A stretch of DNA of 64,000 bases from Certhia americana (lineage: Eukaryota; Chordata; Aves; Passeriformes; Certhiidae). The translations under genes were made by a program, and so were the position numbers. The notes below the pieces were generated by a model. The model searched no databases. It was not told the origin of the DNA and was given only the letters and a program-made list of their open reading frames with translations. The stretch covers positions 99,014,256 to 99,078,255 of the forward strand of contig CM031857.1 in assembly GCA_018697195.1 (NCBI GenBank), given 5' to 3'. This document shows positions 22,410-34,425 of the stretch, in pieces (the stretch's first letter is position 1; every line of letters starts with the position of its first letter).

Positions 22410-25082
22410 TTTCCTATGGGAAGACGAACACAAGGCTGAGAAAGTAAAAATCTTAAAGGAGTATTGTGAGATATTTTAAGTATAATCACAGAAGAAACAA
22501 AATAGAAATTATTTCCTGTAGCATTGCTTAATCTTGGAAATTTTATAGACTTCTGGCACAATTGTGGCTAGCCACTTGGATTATTATGATTTCTTTAGTG
22601 ACATCATGGTACTATAACATAAAAAACATCCTGTATACAATTTTCAATGACCATACATCTGGTTAATTTGGTGCAGGCTTTTTTAACACTCTCAGTAGGT
22701 AATGATTTCTTTCAAGTCACTAAATTTTTTCATAGCTTCCTAAATCATAGTGGATTTTCTCAGATACAGTTCTATGGCAATGTGAGCATGTTGGGTATAG
22801 TACCTTGAGATTATTAAAAACACAGTTCTATTGTTTTCCAAATGTGATTGAAAATGATATTTCTTTACTTCTGAATAAATTTTATCTCACCTGTCTTTTG
22901 CCTCTGCCTGCTACTACTTTCCTGAGACATGAAATGGGTTTTTGAGATGTTTTGTCTATGAAAAAGAAATGAGCTTTCTATTCAGGTCAGCATTGCGGTC
23001 AGGGAAGAACTGTCCTGAGATTATTATTTTTCTATAATTGCCTTTTGCCTGCTTGTTTTTGAACAGCTTTCCTCCCAACTCCCTCTTATTCAGGATGCTT
23101 GAGGTGGAAAAAAGGTCCCCTAAATTCTATTATATGGTGTGCACCCTGCGTCATTTCATATTCCCCAGTGTGAATAGCTTGAGTCTGAGGTGGGGCTCAT
23201 CCCAGCTGCCTTGCATTGCCTTGCATACATTATCACTGCTGCCCAGCGTGTTTGGTGTGAGGTGAGCTGCAGGAGGCTTGGCAGGGATGCTCTTGCCTGT
23301 TTCCTGCTGTGAAAGCTCCAGGCAGTTAGTGTGCACAGTGAATGGGAAGCCTTCCTGGGTCAGTGACTCCTAGTACACCTGGGGCAGAAGCACATCTCCT
23401 ATGAGGCTGTGTAAAACGCAGTGATTTTTTTTTTTTTTTTTTTTTTTTTTGCCTGGTGTCTGTGGATCCCTGGAGGTGAGTGAAAAATTGTGCAGGAACA
23501 TGTGAATTCAGACCACACACAAGAATTCCACTTCCAGGAAATGAAGAGGAATGCAGTTTTTGGGCAGGTTGAAAATCACTGGAATAACCTGTGTTTGGAA
23601 AAGATTTTCACCACAGGTAGACAGGTGCACTCGTAGGATTCTTTTGTAGGAAATTCTTCAGCAGTCCTTCAGCCTGTCTAATGCCCTGAGTATTCCTTGG
23701 CAGGCAAATGTGAAAAGGACCAGAAAAAGTGTGTGTGGTAAAGCACAAGTGGAAATATTTGATAAAAATGGAAATGTACATCTTGTTGATCTATGCTCTT
23801 TCAGGATATGTTTAATGATGTCTGATCATTCGAACTTCAAAAGAGCAGGATTTAGAATAAATCATGTTTTATATTCATTATCATGACAACTCTCCTCCCT
23901 CTCCTCTTCCCCTGTTGAGGCTGCATGTACTTTGTTTAATAATAGAAATTCTGATAGGTTTTTTAAGAGAACAAAACCTCTGAGAGCACAGTTCAATTCA
24001 TAGTTACAACTGCTGCCTATGTGTGCTGCTTTTTATTAATTTTTGAGGCAGCAGTCAATTATTGAGTCCTCAGATTTTTTTTCCTTCTGTGTTGAAGGGC
24101 CACTGGAAGGCAGTACATTAAGCATCCCCTCTAACAATAAAGATATCTGAACCTCTCCATCAGAAGGGTTCTGTATCCAATTATTTGCAAGCTCTTTGCA
24201 GATATGATTCTATGTAGTAATGGAAAGCATATTTCAATCATTCTCTGCACTGATAGTAATTTAATAAAAATAAAAAGCTATTGATTTTTTTGTTAGCTGT
24301 GTTAAAAGACCACTGTAATCTTGGCTTCAGTCTGCTGTTGGCAGAGCATTTGCCAGCAAGTAGATTTTTTTACTTTTCCTGGGGCACCATTTATTAAATG
24401 CTCTCTTAATATGTACAGATGATTAGATTTGTTGAACTGGGGGAAGTTTTTTAATACCTTCCTGTTATTTAACTTCTCTTAGTCAATTCAGATGTTAGAA
24501 GCATTTGCAGAGATTTATCTCCTGTACTTTGTGATTTTGTTTCTTCCCTTCCTTAAGCCAAATATGCCTCTAATGTTACTGGGCCAGCACTTACTGGGCA
24601 GAAGCTACTTTTGATGAAGATAAAAAATAACATTCTATTTGCTGGCTCTTATTGAAGCAGCCACTCTGGGATGAAAGAGGAACATCATTTAAGCTGTTCA
24701 GTAAACCTCAGCTTGAATAAGGAGTTAAATCAGTAAAGCTGGACTCATGTCAAGTAATATATTTGTCTAAAAGAATTGATCTACTCTAAACTAAACTGTT
24801 CAGAGACATACTTTCTCAAAAACTTTTCATATAATCTATTCCCTTTAGAAGTTTATATTCATCTACATTGACCATAGCTAGAATCTACACAATTCTTTAA
24901 GTGAGATGTGAATTTCAGGTGTAGAAAAATTAGTTACACTCTTTCAGGGCATTTTAGGTGCACTTTTATCTCTCTAAAACTAAGTTTTCTGTGATGCTGA
25001 AACATAAAAATTTGAAATCCATTTGTGAAATATGATTAATCCTGATGCAGTGATGAACATTTATGCTGGGGCATGTCTTTGT
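22410..25082. other. Unique DNA, long T run, some conserved-looking stretches
   Basis: A 26-base T run fills 23425-23450. The part at about 23930-24760 is AT-rich, free of known repeats, and contains non-repetitive blocks such as GGGGCACCATTTATTAAATG (24382) with the texture of conserved non-coding DNA. No gene is recognised. Confidence 0.4.
23425..23450 (+). repeat. Poly(T) run, 26 bases
   Basis: It is an uninterrupted T homopolymer and one of the longest in the window. It could be the reversed poly(A) tail of a retrocopy on the - strand, but I see no recognisable gene copy on its high-coordinate side. Confidence 0.9.
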
Positions 25083-25535
25083 TCAAGGAAGGGCAATGAA
25101 GCTGGTGAAGTGGTCAAGAGGGTAAATTCTATGTGGAGTGGATGAGGGAGCTGGGGGTGTTCAGCCCGGGTAAAAGGAAGCTCAGGGGTGACCTTGTCAC
25201 TCTCTACAACTGCCTGAAAGGAGGCTGTAGCCAGTTGGGGTCAACTTTTCTCTTAGGCAAAGAGGACATATACCCAAGCTGCACCAGGGGTGATTCAGGA
25301 TGTGCTTTAGGAGGAGTTTCTTCACAGACAGGTTGCCAAACATTGGAATGGACTGCCCACTGTGACTCCACAGTGGCCTGGTGACTCCACCAGGAGTGTT
25401 TAAGGAAGTGTTTAAGGGAAATCTGGATGTGGCACTCAGTGCCATTGTATAGTTGACAAGGTCGTGTTCAGTCAAAGCTTGGACTTGGTGACCTCAGAGG
25501 TCTTTTCCAACAGAATTGATTCTGTCCTTCTCTGA
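25083..25535 (+). mobile_element. CR1 3'-end copy, + strand
   Basis: GGGAGCTGGGGGTGTTCAGC, TCTCTACAACTGCCTGAAAG, GCTGTAGCCAGTTGGGGTCA and TTTTCCAACAGAATTGATTC trace the last part of CR1 ORF2 and the 3' end. Translation of the first part gives the CR1 string RELGVFSPGKRKLRGDLVTL. An internal deletion removes part of the 'GGACAAGAGGAAATGG' region, and the tail repeat is decayed. Confidence 0.92.
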
Positions 25536-25606
25536 TCTTCACCTCTAACTCTTTAAAAGATTTAGAGCTGTTGGTTGGGATCAGAGAATCCACCTTTATT
25601 TCCACA

Positions 25607-26035
25607 TGTGCTGGTTTTGACTGGAATAGACTTTATTTTGTTCATATTAGTTAGTAGGGAAGCTATGTTTGGATTTGTATTGGAAACAGTGCAGATAATA
25701 CAGGGATGTTTTTGTTATGACTGAGCAGTGCTTGCACAGAGTCAAAACCTTTTCTGCCTCTCACCCCACCCCACCAGGGAGCAGGCTGGGGGGCACAAGG
25801 GTTGGGATGGGATGCAAGCAGGATATCTGACCCCAATTGACCCCAGGAATATCCCACACTATATGACATCATTCTCAGCATATAGACCTGGGGAAAATGG
25901 AGTAAGGCAGAGGCATTTGGAGTTTTGGTGTTTGTCTTCCCAAGTCACCATCACATATGATGGAGCCTGGCTTTCCTGGAGATGGCTGAACACCTACCTG
26001 CCCATGGAAAGTGGTAAATTCTTTGTTTTGCAACA
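25607..26035 (+). mobile_element. 3'-truncated avian ERV LTR (ERVL-like), + strand
   Basis: It starts TGTGCTGGTTTTGACTGGAA. The order then follows the passerine LTR family: GCTATGTTTGGATTTGTATT, CTGAGCAGTGCTTGCACAGA, CTGACCCCAATTGACCCCAG, TATATGACATCATTCTCAGC, and GGAGATGGCTGAACACCTAC near 25978. Similarity stops near TTCTTTGTTTTGC (about 26030), before the usual U5 and end. Its first 300 bases resemble the LTR at 16008, without the CR1 insert. The later parts of the two differ, so they are separate subfamilies. Confidence 0.8.
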
Positions 26036-26340
26036 AGGGCACTTGTAGACACATGTCACCACTTAACTCTCCAGAGAGTTTCAAGGAAAGGGAGGGGCAC
26101 ACCTGGCAGGGTTCATATTAGATACCTGCTCCATCTCAGGGACAATACCAATTGACTGACAGTTTTCAATGCCAGTGACGCTGTTCTGAGCAGTGTCATT
26201 TGCAGTTTTGTTGCAGCTAAATACACTAAAGAAAGAGTCACAGGATATCATAAGCCTTATGCTCAGACCTGGGTATGTGGATGATTTTGTGTACACATCC
26301 TGACCCATTAAGGACAGCAGCATGTAGTCCTCCAGATGGG
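26036..26340. other. Unassigned sequence between LTR and CR1
   Basis: About 300 bases with no family I recognise. They may be unmatched LTR or retroviral leader sequence, or older host DNA split by the flanking insertions. Confidence 0.3.
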
Positions 26341-26990
26341 AATCACAGAAAGGATGAGGTTCAAAGGGACCACTAGAGGTCATCTTGACCAGCACAGTGC
26401 TCAAACAGGAACGCCTAGAGCTGGTTGCCCAGGACAATGTCCAGATTGGTTTTGAGTATCACCAAGGTAGGAGGTGATACCCAGAGACAGCTTCTCTGAG
26501 CAACTCATGCCAGTGCCCAACCTCCCTCAGAGTGAAAAAGTGTTTCCTGATCTGGAAAGAAAACCTCCTGTGTTTCAGTTTGTGCCTATTGCCTCTGGTC
26601 CTGGCACTGGGCACCTCTTTTCTGTTGGTTTGCATTTCAGCTGAGTGGTCTCCAGCATATCCTGGTGCATGGGGTTGTTCTTCAGGTTTAGGCTGAAGAG
26701 TAACAGGTTTGAAATTCTCCTTGTTAACTTCATGATATGCCATGAACTCCACCATCTCATGTTTACTGCAGGCAAGATGGCCTTTAACCCTCACATTCCC
26801 AACAAGACATCGCTGTACGAGGTTCAAAACAATGTCTTTCTTCATTGACTCCTCAGTTGGAGGAGAATGATATAAAGAAAAATTCCCGGATTGCTTTTTG
26901 CATGTTCTGTTGTCCTCTAGAAGATTTGGGGTGATTGAAGTTCCCTCTGAGAGCCAGGGCCCGTGAATGTGATGCTAAATGAATGACTTG
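26341..26990 (-). mobile_element. CR1 copy lacking its reverse-transcriptase part, - strand
   Basis: Two CR1 parts lie in correct order on the - strand. The first (26341-26625) is the 3' end; its translation includes RTRGNRHKLKHRRFSFQI and HFFTLREVGHWHELLREAV. The second (about 26740-26990) encodes the end of the endonuclease domain, with GNFNHP in place of the usual GDFNHP and NVRVKGHLACSKHEMVEF in place of the usual DHEMVEF. The intervening RT-coding region of about 2 kb is absent. The about 110 bases joining them (26626-26739) are unlike CR1. This is either one copy with a large internal deletion or two copies joined by later events. The catalytic D of the endonuclease GDFN motif is N. Confidence 0.85.
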
Positions 26991-29350
26991 CAGTGGGCTA
27001 GTAATCTGTGACTGCCAATGTCCTTCCTGGCCACATGTTAGGAAGTGGTATAGGCTCTTAAGGACACTTATTTCAATTGCCTCATTGTGGTCAGGAAGCA
27101 TCTGGTCATCTCTAGATGGAAGCTGGCACTGATGTCTTGCTCTTCAGCTGTGGCACAGCGGTGCAGTACTAGAAAGCCTGCTGTGACAATTGCTGTGATG
27201 AGTTATGCAAAACCCTATTGTATTTCCTTTGTCCTGAATTCACACCACCAGTAAGGATCCTAATTCTAGGAGTTTGGCATGCCCAGCATTATAAAGTCAT
27301 CAAAAGCAGATCTAGTGTTCAGTGTTCTCTAAGAGAAGCTATGACTGCTGTAATTGTGAGAAGTATTTTCTATCTTGCATTAGGAAAATCATTGATCACA
27401 CTGTAATTTATGCTTGCTGATACTGAAGACGCTTACTGTGCATATTATGTCTGTGTGTTTCAGAGCAGGGTATTTTCCTTCAGAAGCTTGTGAATGCCCT
27501 TTCCAAACCATGACATATGTAACAGTGAAACAAAAGAATGTATATATCTATCACGGTGCACATGTCCAATGCTGACTGCTGCATTCCCAATGAATGGTTC
27601 AGGTACAGTTCCAGTCAGTTTTCCCTCCCCTACCAGTGAGGCAGATGTTTTGACACACTGAGGGGGAGTCTGAGACCTGACTACTATGGGTGTTGCTGGA
27701 GATGCCCCACGAAGGTCAGATGGACACACTCAAAAAGGTCTGAAGAGATGAATATCATGTGATCTGACAGTAAAATTATGTGAAAGCTAGCTATCACATC
27801 AGTTAGAATTGGGGATAGAACTTCTGGGGAATTAAAACAAACATGGGATAAGTTTTGTACTTGATACTAAAATAGTGTAATATTTGGCAGATGCAGACAT
27901 TCAGTAATAGTTCATAGTCTGGACCTGTTACTATCAGACACATACATCATAATAGTTATCTTTTTACTTCTTGTTGCATTGCCAGTTTTAAGGAAGAAAA
28001 ACAGAAGGCTTTCACAACCTTGTATAGCAATGGTCAAATTATGGATTTCCTACAAAGTTCAGTCAAAAGCCCTTCACTTTTTGTAAAGAGCTTTGCTGTT
28101 ATTACCTCTAAAAGTACAGCAGAAAATAGTAAGAGTTGGTTAAAACATTTCCTACAGAATTTTAAATAGGAAGTGAAATGTTCTTTTAATTCTTTTATGT
28201 CTGCTAGCTATTTACTTCACTGAAGCAGGATATAGTTTTTATGAATGATGACATATAACCCATTTTCTAAAAATACTTTGGATTTTCCATACAGGCTGTC
28301 TCTGGGTAACTGATAGAAAGAAATGGTATAACAGGCTTTTATGTTTTTACCCCTGCTACTGTGGTAAAAGCTGTTAGACCCATCAAACTGATAATGAGGA
28401 ATATACCTTCCATCAGCCTATAACCATGAAAAGAAAACCTTCCCAGTTACTGTTCAAATGCACTGCCTTCCTTTGCTTTAACCTAATTTCCTTAGTACTC
28501 AGGTCTTTTTCTGGTGCACAGTGTATTTTTCTAGCACATTCCCACCTAGGAGGGAGTGCCCTACCCTGTTTTCCTTTCTTATTCAGTGTTTATCTCAACA
28601 ATTTTCCTCTGATTGCAGCCAGTAATCAGTCAGCAGCATCCTGCTTTGGTCCATTCCTGTAGTGCTTTCATCGTTAACACCTGTTACGTTGCAAAAGGAA
28701 TTCTGTAATAAAAAAGTGACATTATTCAGACTTTCTTCAAGTTCTACTCAATAGCTAGGATAGTTTGATACTTGAGCACATATGACTGAAAAAGTAGATG
28801 CTGTAGTTTGATAACCAATCACCAAAAGCATAATGAAAATAAATAATTAAAATTCTTAGTTTTCCTAGAAAATCTCTCTCTTTTTTTTTTTTTTTTTTTA
28901 ATTTAAAAACGTATTATTTTCTGGTGAACATAATTTTTTGGCTGTTAATGAAACTGCTTGTGTGAATTTCATAGCTTTCTCTTCAGAGTGAGTAGACAGC
29001 AGCAGAGACAGATCTGATGAGAATCTTACTTTAGATCTACCTTATTTTATGTCTCAGAAATGCAGTTAACTAAATCTTACATAGCCCTCCACAGCTCCCA
29101 TCAAAGTCTTTGGTGAGAAATAAGCATTTCTGGGACATGACTCATCTGGCTTATTTTAGGCTGTTCCTTCAGGATGACGTGAATCACACCTAAGTGGCTC
29201 TTTCTCTGAGCTGCTTATAAAAGACACTGATGGTGACTGGGTCAGTCAAGTCCCATCTCTACTGTCCACATGGTACATCATGGGTGATTATGTGACTGCA
29301 ATTCCCACTAGCTCAGCATCTGAACTTGGCATTTGATTGCTGGTTTCTGA
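26991..29350. other. Unique DNA, no gene recognised
   Basis: A 19-base T run lies at 28881-28899. An 89-codon - strand frame (27460-27729) is the only mildly protein-like frame, and has no recognised family or splice context. The rest is AT-rich. Confidence 0.5.
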
Positions 29351-30265
29351 AATCATAATATCATAGCATCATAGAGTCATTAAGGCTGACTGAACACCAC
29401 CATGTCAACAAAACCACAGCACTAAATGATACATCCAGTTGTTTCTTGAACACCTCTAGGGGTGGTGACTCCACCACATCCCTGAACCACCCAAGGATGC
29501 TTGGCAACCTTTTCAGTGCAGAAATTTTTCCTGATGTTCAGCCTAAACCTTCTCTGGTACAACCTGATGCCATTTCCTCTCATCCAGTCCCTGGTTGTCT
29601 GTGAGAAGAGGCTCACCCACATCTGGCTACAGCCTCCTTTGGGAAAGTTGTAGAGAGGAATAAGGTCTCCCTTGATACTCTTTTCTCCAGGCTGAACAAC
29701 CCCAGGTCCCTTGGCTGCTCCTCACATTGTTTAGTCTCCAGACCCTCCACCAGCTCTATTGTCCTTCTCTGCACATGCTCCAGCACCTCAATGTCTTTCT
29801 TGAAATTAGGGACCCAGAACTGAACACAGAACTTGAGGTGCAGCCTCATCAGGCCAAGGATAACAGGACAATCTCTGCCCTAATCCTGCTGGTCACACTA
29901 CTCCTGATAGAGTCCAGGATGCCCTTTGCCTTACTGGCCACCTGGGCACAAGCTGACTCACATTTATTGTCTGTGAACCAGCACCCCCGGGTCCTTTTCC
30001 AGTGGGCCACTCTCCAGCCACTCTTCCCCCACCCTGTAGCACTGCATGGGGCTGTTGGGACCCAAGTGTAGGACCTGGCACTTCACCTGGTTGAATTTCT
30101 TACAATTTGCCTCAGACTGTTGATCCAGCCTGTCCAGGTCCCCCTGCAGATTCTTCCTACCCTCCAGCAGATCAACACTACCACCAAACTTGTAGTCTGG
30201 GAACTTGCTGAGGGTGCACTTGAAGTCCTTACCCAGATCATTGATAAAAATATTACACAGGAAAG
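29351..30265 (-). mobile_element. 5'-truncated CR1, RT C-terminus to 3' end, - strand
   Basis: The 3' tail is at the low-coordinate side (AATCATAATATCATAGCATC). Reading the - strand from about 30265, the translation gives IFINDLGKDFKCTLSKF, DLDRLDQQSEANCKKFN, CQVLHLGPNSP, FCVQFWVPNFKKDIEVLE and LGLFSLEKR, all typical of the end of CR1 ORF2. The RT active-site region, normally FADDTKLGG, reads FPDYKFGG, so the catalytic pair is lost and one codon is missing. Frames also change between blocks. It is a dead copy of about 0.9 kb. Confidence 0.95.
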
Positions 30266-31439
30266 AAATGAAAGAGTAGAAAAATGTTTGTCTGCACAGA
30301 TGAGACAATTATCTTCCTAATATGGGCAATTTTATTTTTAAACATAATGAAAGAAATATTAAACAAACAAACAAATGAGGTAATTGTATTTTTAAACAAA
30401 AATTGTGAGCTCTTTTTAGTGTCTTAGGCAGCTATACATTCTTCAGGAATCATAGAGAACTGCAAATAATAATTATCTTGATGATTGAGTGACATATTTA
30501 TAGGATTTGTTAGAGTTGTAAATGCAATGAATGCTTTCCCTTAAATAGCATCAGACAATCTTTGATTGATACAGTGAAAAAGAAGGGATCTTCTTGAGGG
30601 TGCTTGATGGAGAGGATAAGAAAAAGGACACTTCCTTCTTGCCTCAAGGTGAGATTTGAACTCAGGAAGATCTTCCTGGTAACGTCTGATACATAAAGTT
30701 CTGAAACAATCTTGTATGCCTTTTTTTTTTTTTTTTCCTTCTTTTCAGTGGCATTTAATGGTTGTTTGAGCTTCAAGAAATCAAGCTGATGGAAAATACC
30801 TGTACTTCACCTGCTGCTTTTAAGCAGTAATAGATGTAAGCGTGAATTATATTTTCTTTAGTACATATGTCTAGAAAGTTTTACTTTCCTCTGATGTTGA
30901 AAGAAAACATGCAATTGGCACTTCTGTGAAGGAAAATATATGTGTGCAATCATGGAGTTTTTGTTTTTTTTTTTTTCTTTTTTTTTTTTCGTTTTTTTTT
31001 TTTTTGATGGCAAACCATAAGTGGAAGGAGTGGAGGGAATCTTCCAAATCTTGTGTGAATAGCACTAGCTCAGAGACTGTTGTTACACTCTCCTGTAAAC
31101 AAAAAAAGAATCTTCTGGGAGCAGAGCAGTACCAAATATTAAGAGTTTGCTGCAAAATCTCCTAGCTCTAGATGCTGAGATACTGCTCCATTTTCTCAAA
31201 TAAATTCATCTCTACACATAGTGAGGTTGTAGAGCCAGTCAAATTCATTTGGAAATGGACCTGTGCCAATGAAAATGCCTGTGGTTGTCCCACATGGACA
31301 TAAGTTCCTGCTCTGGTGTTGCTGTCCTCAGCGATGGGAGTACAAAACATTTCATGGGATCTTAAACTCTCCCTCTCCAGACAAAAAATGTGTCTTCTGA
31401 AAACAGCCCTGCTTGGAAGACTAAAATAGCCTAAACCTT
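30266..31439. other. Unique DNA with dense T tracts
   Basis: T runs lie at 30721-30736 and in a broken cluster at 30964-31005. No gene or known repeat is recognised. Open frames across the T cluster encode only Phe or Lys runs. Confidence 0.5.
30964..31005 (+). repeat. Interrupted poly(T) cluster
   Basis: Three T runs of 12-14 bases are separated by single C, C and G bases. Confidence 0.9.
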
Positions 31440-32155
31440 ACTCCCCTGGACTATCAACAGTGTCTTGACTCCTTACAAATTCTATTGCCTCCACTTCCTT
31501 CTCCACAATTAAATTTTCATTAATTTCTTCAAAGAGAATACTTTTTAAAGTCACTACAGGGACTCTCTGGACTTTGATTTCTTTATCTTTCTACTAGTCC
31601 TTTCTGTTTACAAATACAAACCTTTCATTTGTTTTTCTCCATTTTGCTTCTGTTATTTCTCAGTGCCTTCAAATGCCTTTCTTGTATCCAAGAAAGGATA
31701 GAGAGAGAACTTCCCCATATTCCACACTTAAGATACACATCCACAGCCCTCAACTACCATTTTAACCCCTTTCCAGGCCTTCCTTTTCTTCCATTCCTAA
31801 GCTCATTATTACTCTAAAATCTTTTCTTCATCCTGTCTCCAGTCTCTCCTCCATCCCTGACATATCTCTAAAACTTCTCTCACCAAGGCCTTTGACTCTG
31901 TCCCCTTTGGGCTTCTTTCCTACTCTCTAATCATGTTTTTTGGAGACAATTCCTTTAACATTCTCTGGGTTTTCAGTAGTTCTTTTATGACCCTATCAGC
32001 ATGCATTGTCTTTGAATACTTTCATCAGAAAACAAACTCAGTTCTGTCCCTAAGAAGACATACAAACAGACTTTCTCTTGTACCAAATCCTGATTTCTCT
32101 CTTTGGTTCTCCTTTCTGAGTGTCCAGTGGCACACTTTACTTACTTGTGACTAAA
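31440..32155 (+). repeat. Pyrimidine-rich tract, possible old L2-like LINE relic
   Basis: About 700 bases with strong C/T bias on the + strand. The string CTCACCAAGGCCTTTGACTC (about 31879) and nearby CTCTGGGTTTTCAGTAGTTC recall the pyrimidine-rich ORF2 of L2-type LINEs ('CTCACCAAGGTC ... TTTGACTCTGT ... TGGTTTTCCTCCTA'). The resemblance is weak, and I cannot exclude simple pyrimidine bias. Confidence 0.3.
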
Positions 32156-33240
32156 GGCAAACGCATTCTCTCAGGACCACTTAGCAGAGATAAGTCCTGT
32201 TTGTTCAGTCTTTAGTCAGTGGGGTGAATGCTGCAGCAGTATGACAGTTCAAATAACAAATAACCATAGAATTGAATTAGATGGAAATAAATCAATATTG
32301 AATTGAATGGTGCATTACCTGAGAGAACACTTACATAAAGAATATTTATTTGCATTAAAAAATCTGCATTTGTTGTTCCACCTAGTTGAGCCAATGTCTT
32401 TGTTACTTCCAAAACCAATATGTTTTGATGTCGAATGAAAACATTTTATATTAATATTGATCAACAGTATAAGATGACGTGCATGCTAAATTTTGAATTT
32501 GGAAACAAAACCATTGCCAATAATTTGCTTTCTTTTGGTTTTGCCAATATTCTGAAAAATTAGGAGGTCTCTAGATGTAAAATGGAGATCTATCACAGGG
32601 ATATGGAGTCAAGGTGCTACAACAAGGAGTCAAAGTGCAACAACAACTGTTCCTTTAGAATTACAATGTTAATAAAGTGATAAATACTCTATTCCCATCT
32701 TAATTTTAATGCTAAATTTGAAAGTGGTGTAGTAATGTAATGGCTTGTAAAAGAAGTATTTAGGTCCAACTAAATTTCCATCTAGCTTTTCATTTCAAAA
32801 TCAATAATGTGAAAACATTTGCACACAATCAAGTAATTGTGAGGGGATAAAATAGCCATGAGCTCTTTTATGAGCTTGCAGCGATCATATTGGATAAACC
32901 GTGGCTTTATCTCTCTCTATTGATTCTTCCTCCTTTCATATACTTGATACTCCATGGAAATCTTCTCATCTAGGCACCTGTGTTTTCTTAAGAAGTTACA
33001 ATCAAGGCTGACAGGTTTATATTCATTTTTGCCCATGTATGAAAGTACTGGAGGAAGATATGCATTTTTCCATCTTATTCTTCTGTAAGGCTTTATTATT
33101 CACCATTTAAGACAGCTTCTCTTTGATGTCTCGTCTACAGAAAAATAACATTTATCTTCATTGCCACCTTTTGATATCCAATGCATGTTGAAGATAGTTG
33201 TTGAGTAAGCAGACATCCCAGCTGATGGTTTGAAATCAGA
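32156..33240. other. Unique AT-rich DNA, no gene recognised
   Basis: Nothing beyond ordinary non-coding sequence. A short near-duplicate GGAGTCAA(A/G)GTGC(A/T)ACAACAA occurs near 32604-32650. Confidence 0.5.
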
Positions 33241-34425
33241 ACCACAGAATCCTTTTGATTCTAAAAAGACCTCTTAGATTCTAGCCATTAACCTAGCACT
33301 GTCTGCCAAATCCACCACTAAACCATGTCCTCAGTGCCACATCTACCCTTCTTCTAAATAACTTCAAGAATGTTGGCTCAACCACTGCCCTGGACAGCCT
33401 GTTCTGGTGCTTGATAATCCTTTCAGTGAAGACATTTCTTCTAATATCTAGTCTGAACTTCTCCTGGTACACCTTGAGGCAGTTTTCTCTTGTTCTGTCA
33501 CTTGTTACCTGAAACCAACCATCATCTGGCTACAACCTCCTTTCAGGGAGTTGTAGAGAGTGCTAAGATCTATCCTGAACCTCCTTTTCTCCACAGGCTA
33601 AATACCCCCAGCTCCCCCAGCCAATCCACATCAGACTTGTGCTCCAAGCCTTTCACCAGCTCCATTGCCCTTCTCTGGGCTCGCTCCAGCACCTCAATGT
33701 CTTTCTTGTAGTGAGAGGCCCAGAACTGAGCACAGATTTTGAGTTGTCTCACCAGTGTCCAGTACAGGGGGATAATCACTGCCCTGGCCATGCTGGCCAC
33801 ACTATTTCTGATCCAGGCCAGGATGCCACTGGCCTTCTTGGCTGTGTGGACACACACTAGTTCATGTTTAGACAGTTGTCAACCAGGACCTTCAGGTCAC
33901 TTTTTGCTGAGCAACTTTCCAGCCACTCCTCCCCCTTCCTGAAATGTTGCCTGGGGTTGTTATGACACAAGTGCAGGACCTGTCCCATTGATCGAGCCTG
34001 CCTGGATCCCTCTGCAGGGCCTTCCTACCCTACAACAGACCAGCATTCCTTTCAAATCACCATAACTTGGTGTCTGCAAAATGGTTGAGAGTTCTCTTAA
34101 TCGCCTCACCCAGATAATTGATAAAGATTTTGGTTGACTTATTCTAACACTGAGCCCTGGAGAACACCACTTCTGACTGGATGTACCTTCATTCACACAC
34201 CTTTGGGTCCCAGCAGTCCTGACAGTTTTTAACCCAGGCAAGAGCACACTCATCCACACCACTGGAAGGCACTTTCTCCTTGAGAATGCTGTGGGAAACT
34301 GTCAAAGGCTTACCAAAGTCCAGATAGGCAACATCTACAGACTTTCTTTCATCCACTAAGTGGGTCACCTTGTCATAGAGGAAGATCAGGTTAGTCAAGC
34401 AGAACCCACCTTTCTTACTGGCTGG
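33241..34425 (-). mobile_element. 5'-truncated CR1, RT domain to 3' end, - strand
   Basis: The CR1 3' side starts at ACCACAGAATCCTTTTGATT. Going up the - strand, translated blocks are KKDIEVLERAQRRAMELVKG (33650-33720), the region around GILAWIRNSVASMARAV (about 33800), and from the RT core CLTNLIFLYDKVTHLVDE and VAYLDFGKPL (about 34310-34400), the latter matching the CR1 'YLDFSKAFD' motif. Frame changes and small deletions break it throughout. CR1 similarity ends near 34425. It is longer than the copy at 29351 and reaches into the RT fingers/palm region. Confidence 0.93.

Noticed and set aside
26459..26845. 128-codon - strand frame as a host gene
   Set aside because: It is CR1 ORF2 sequence (endonuclease end and C-terminal part), not a cellular gene.
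27460..27729. 89-codon - strand frame with balanced composition
   Set aside because: No recognised family, no splice or start context, and a length expected by chance in 64 kb.
29964..30308. 114-codon - strand frame as a host reverse transcriptase
   Set aside because: It is the decayed RT C-terminus of CR1, with the active site lost and frames broken on both sides.
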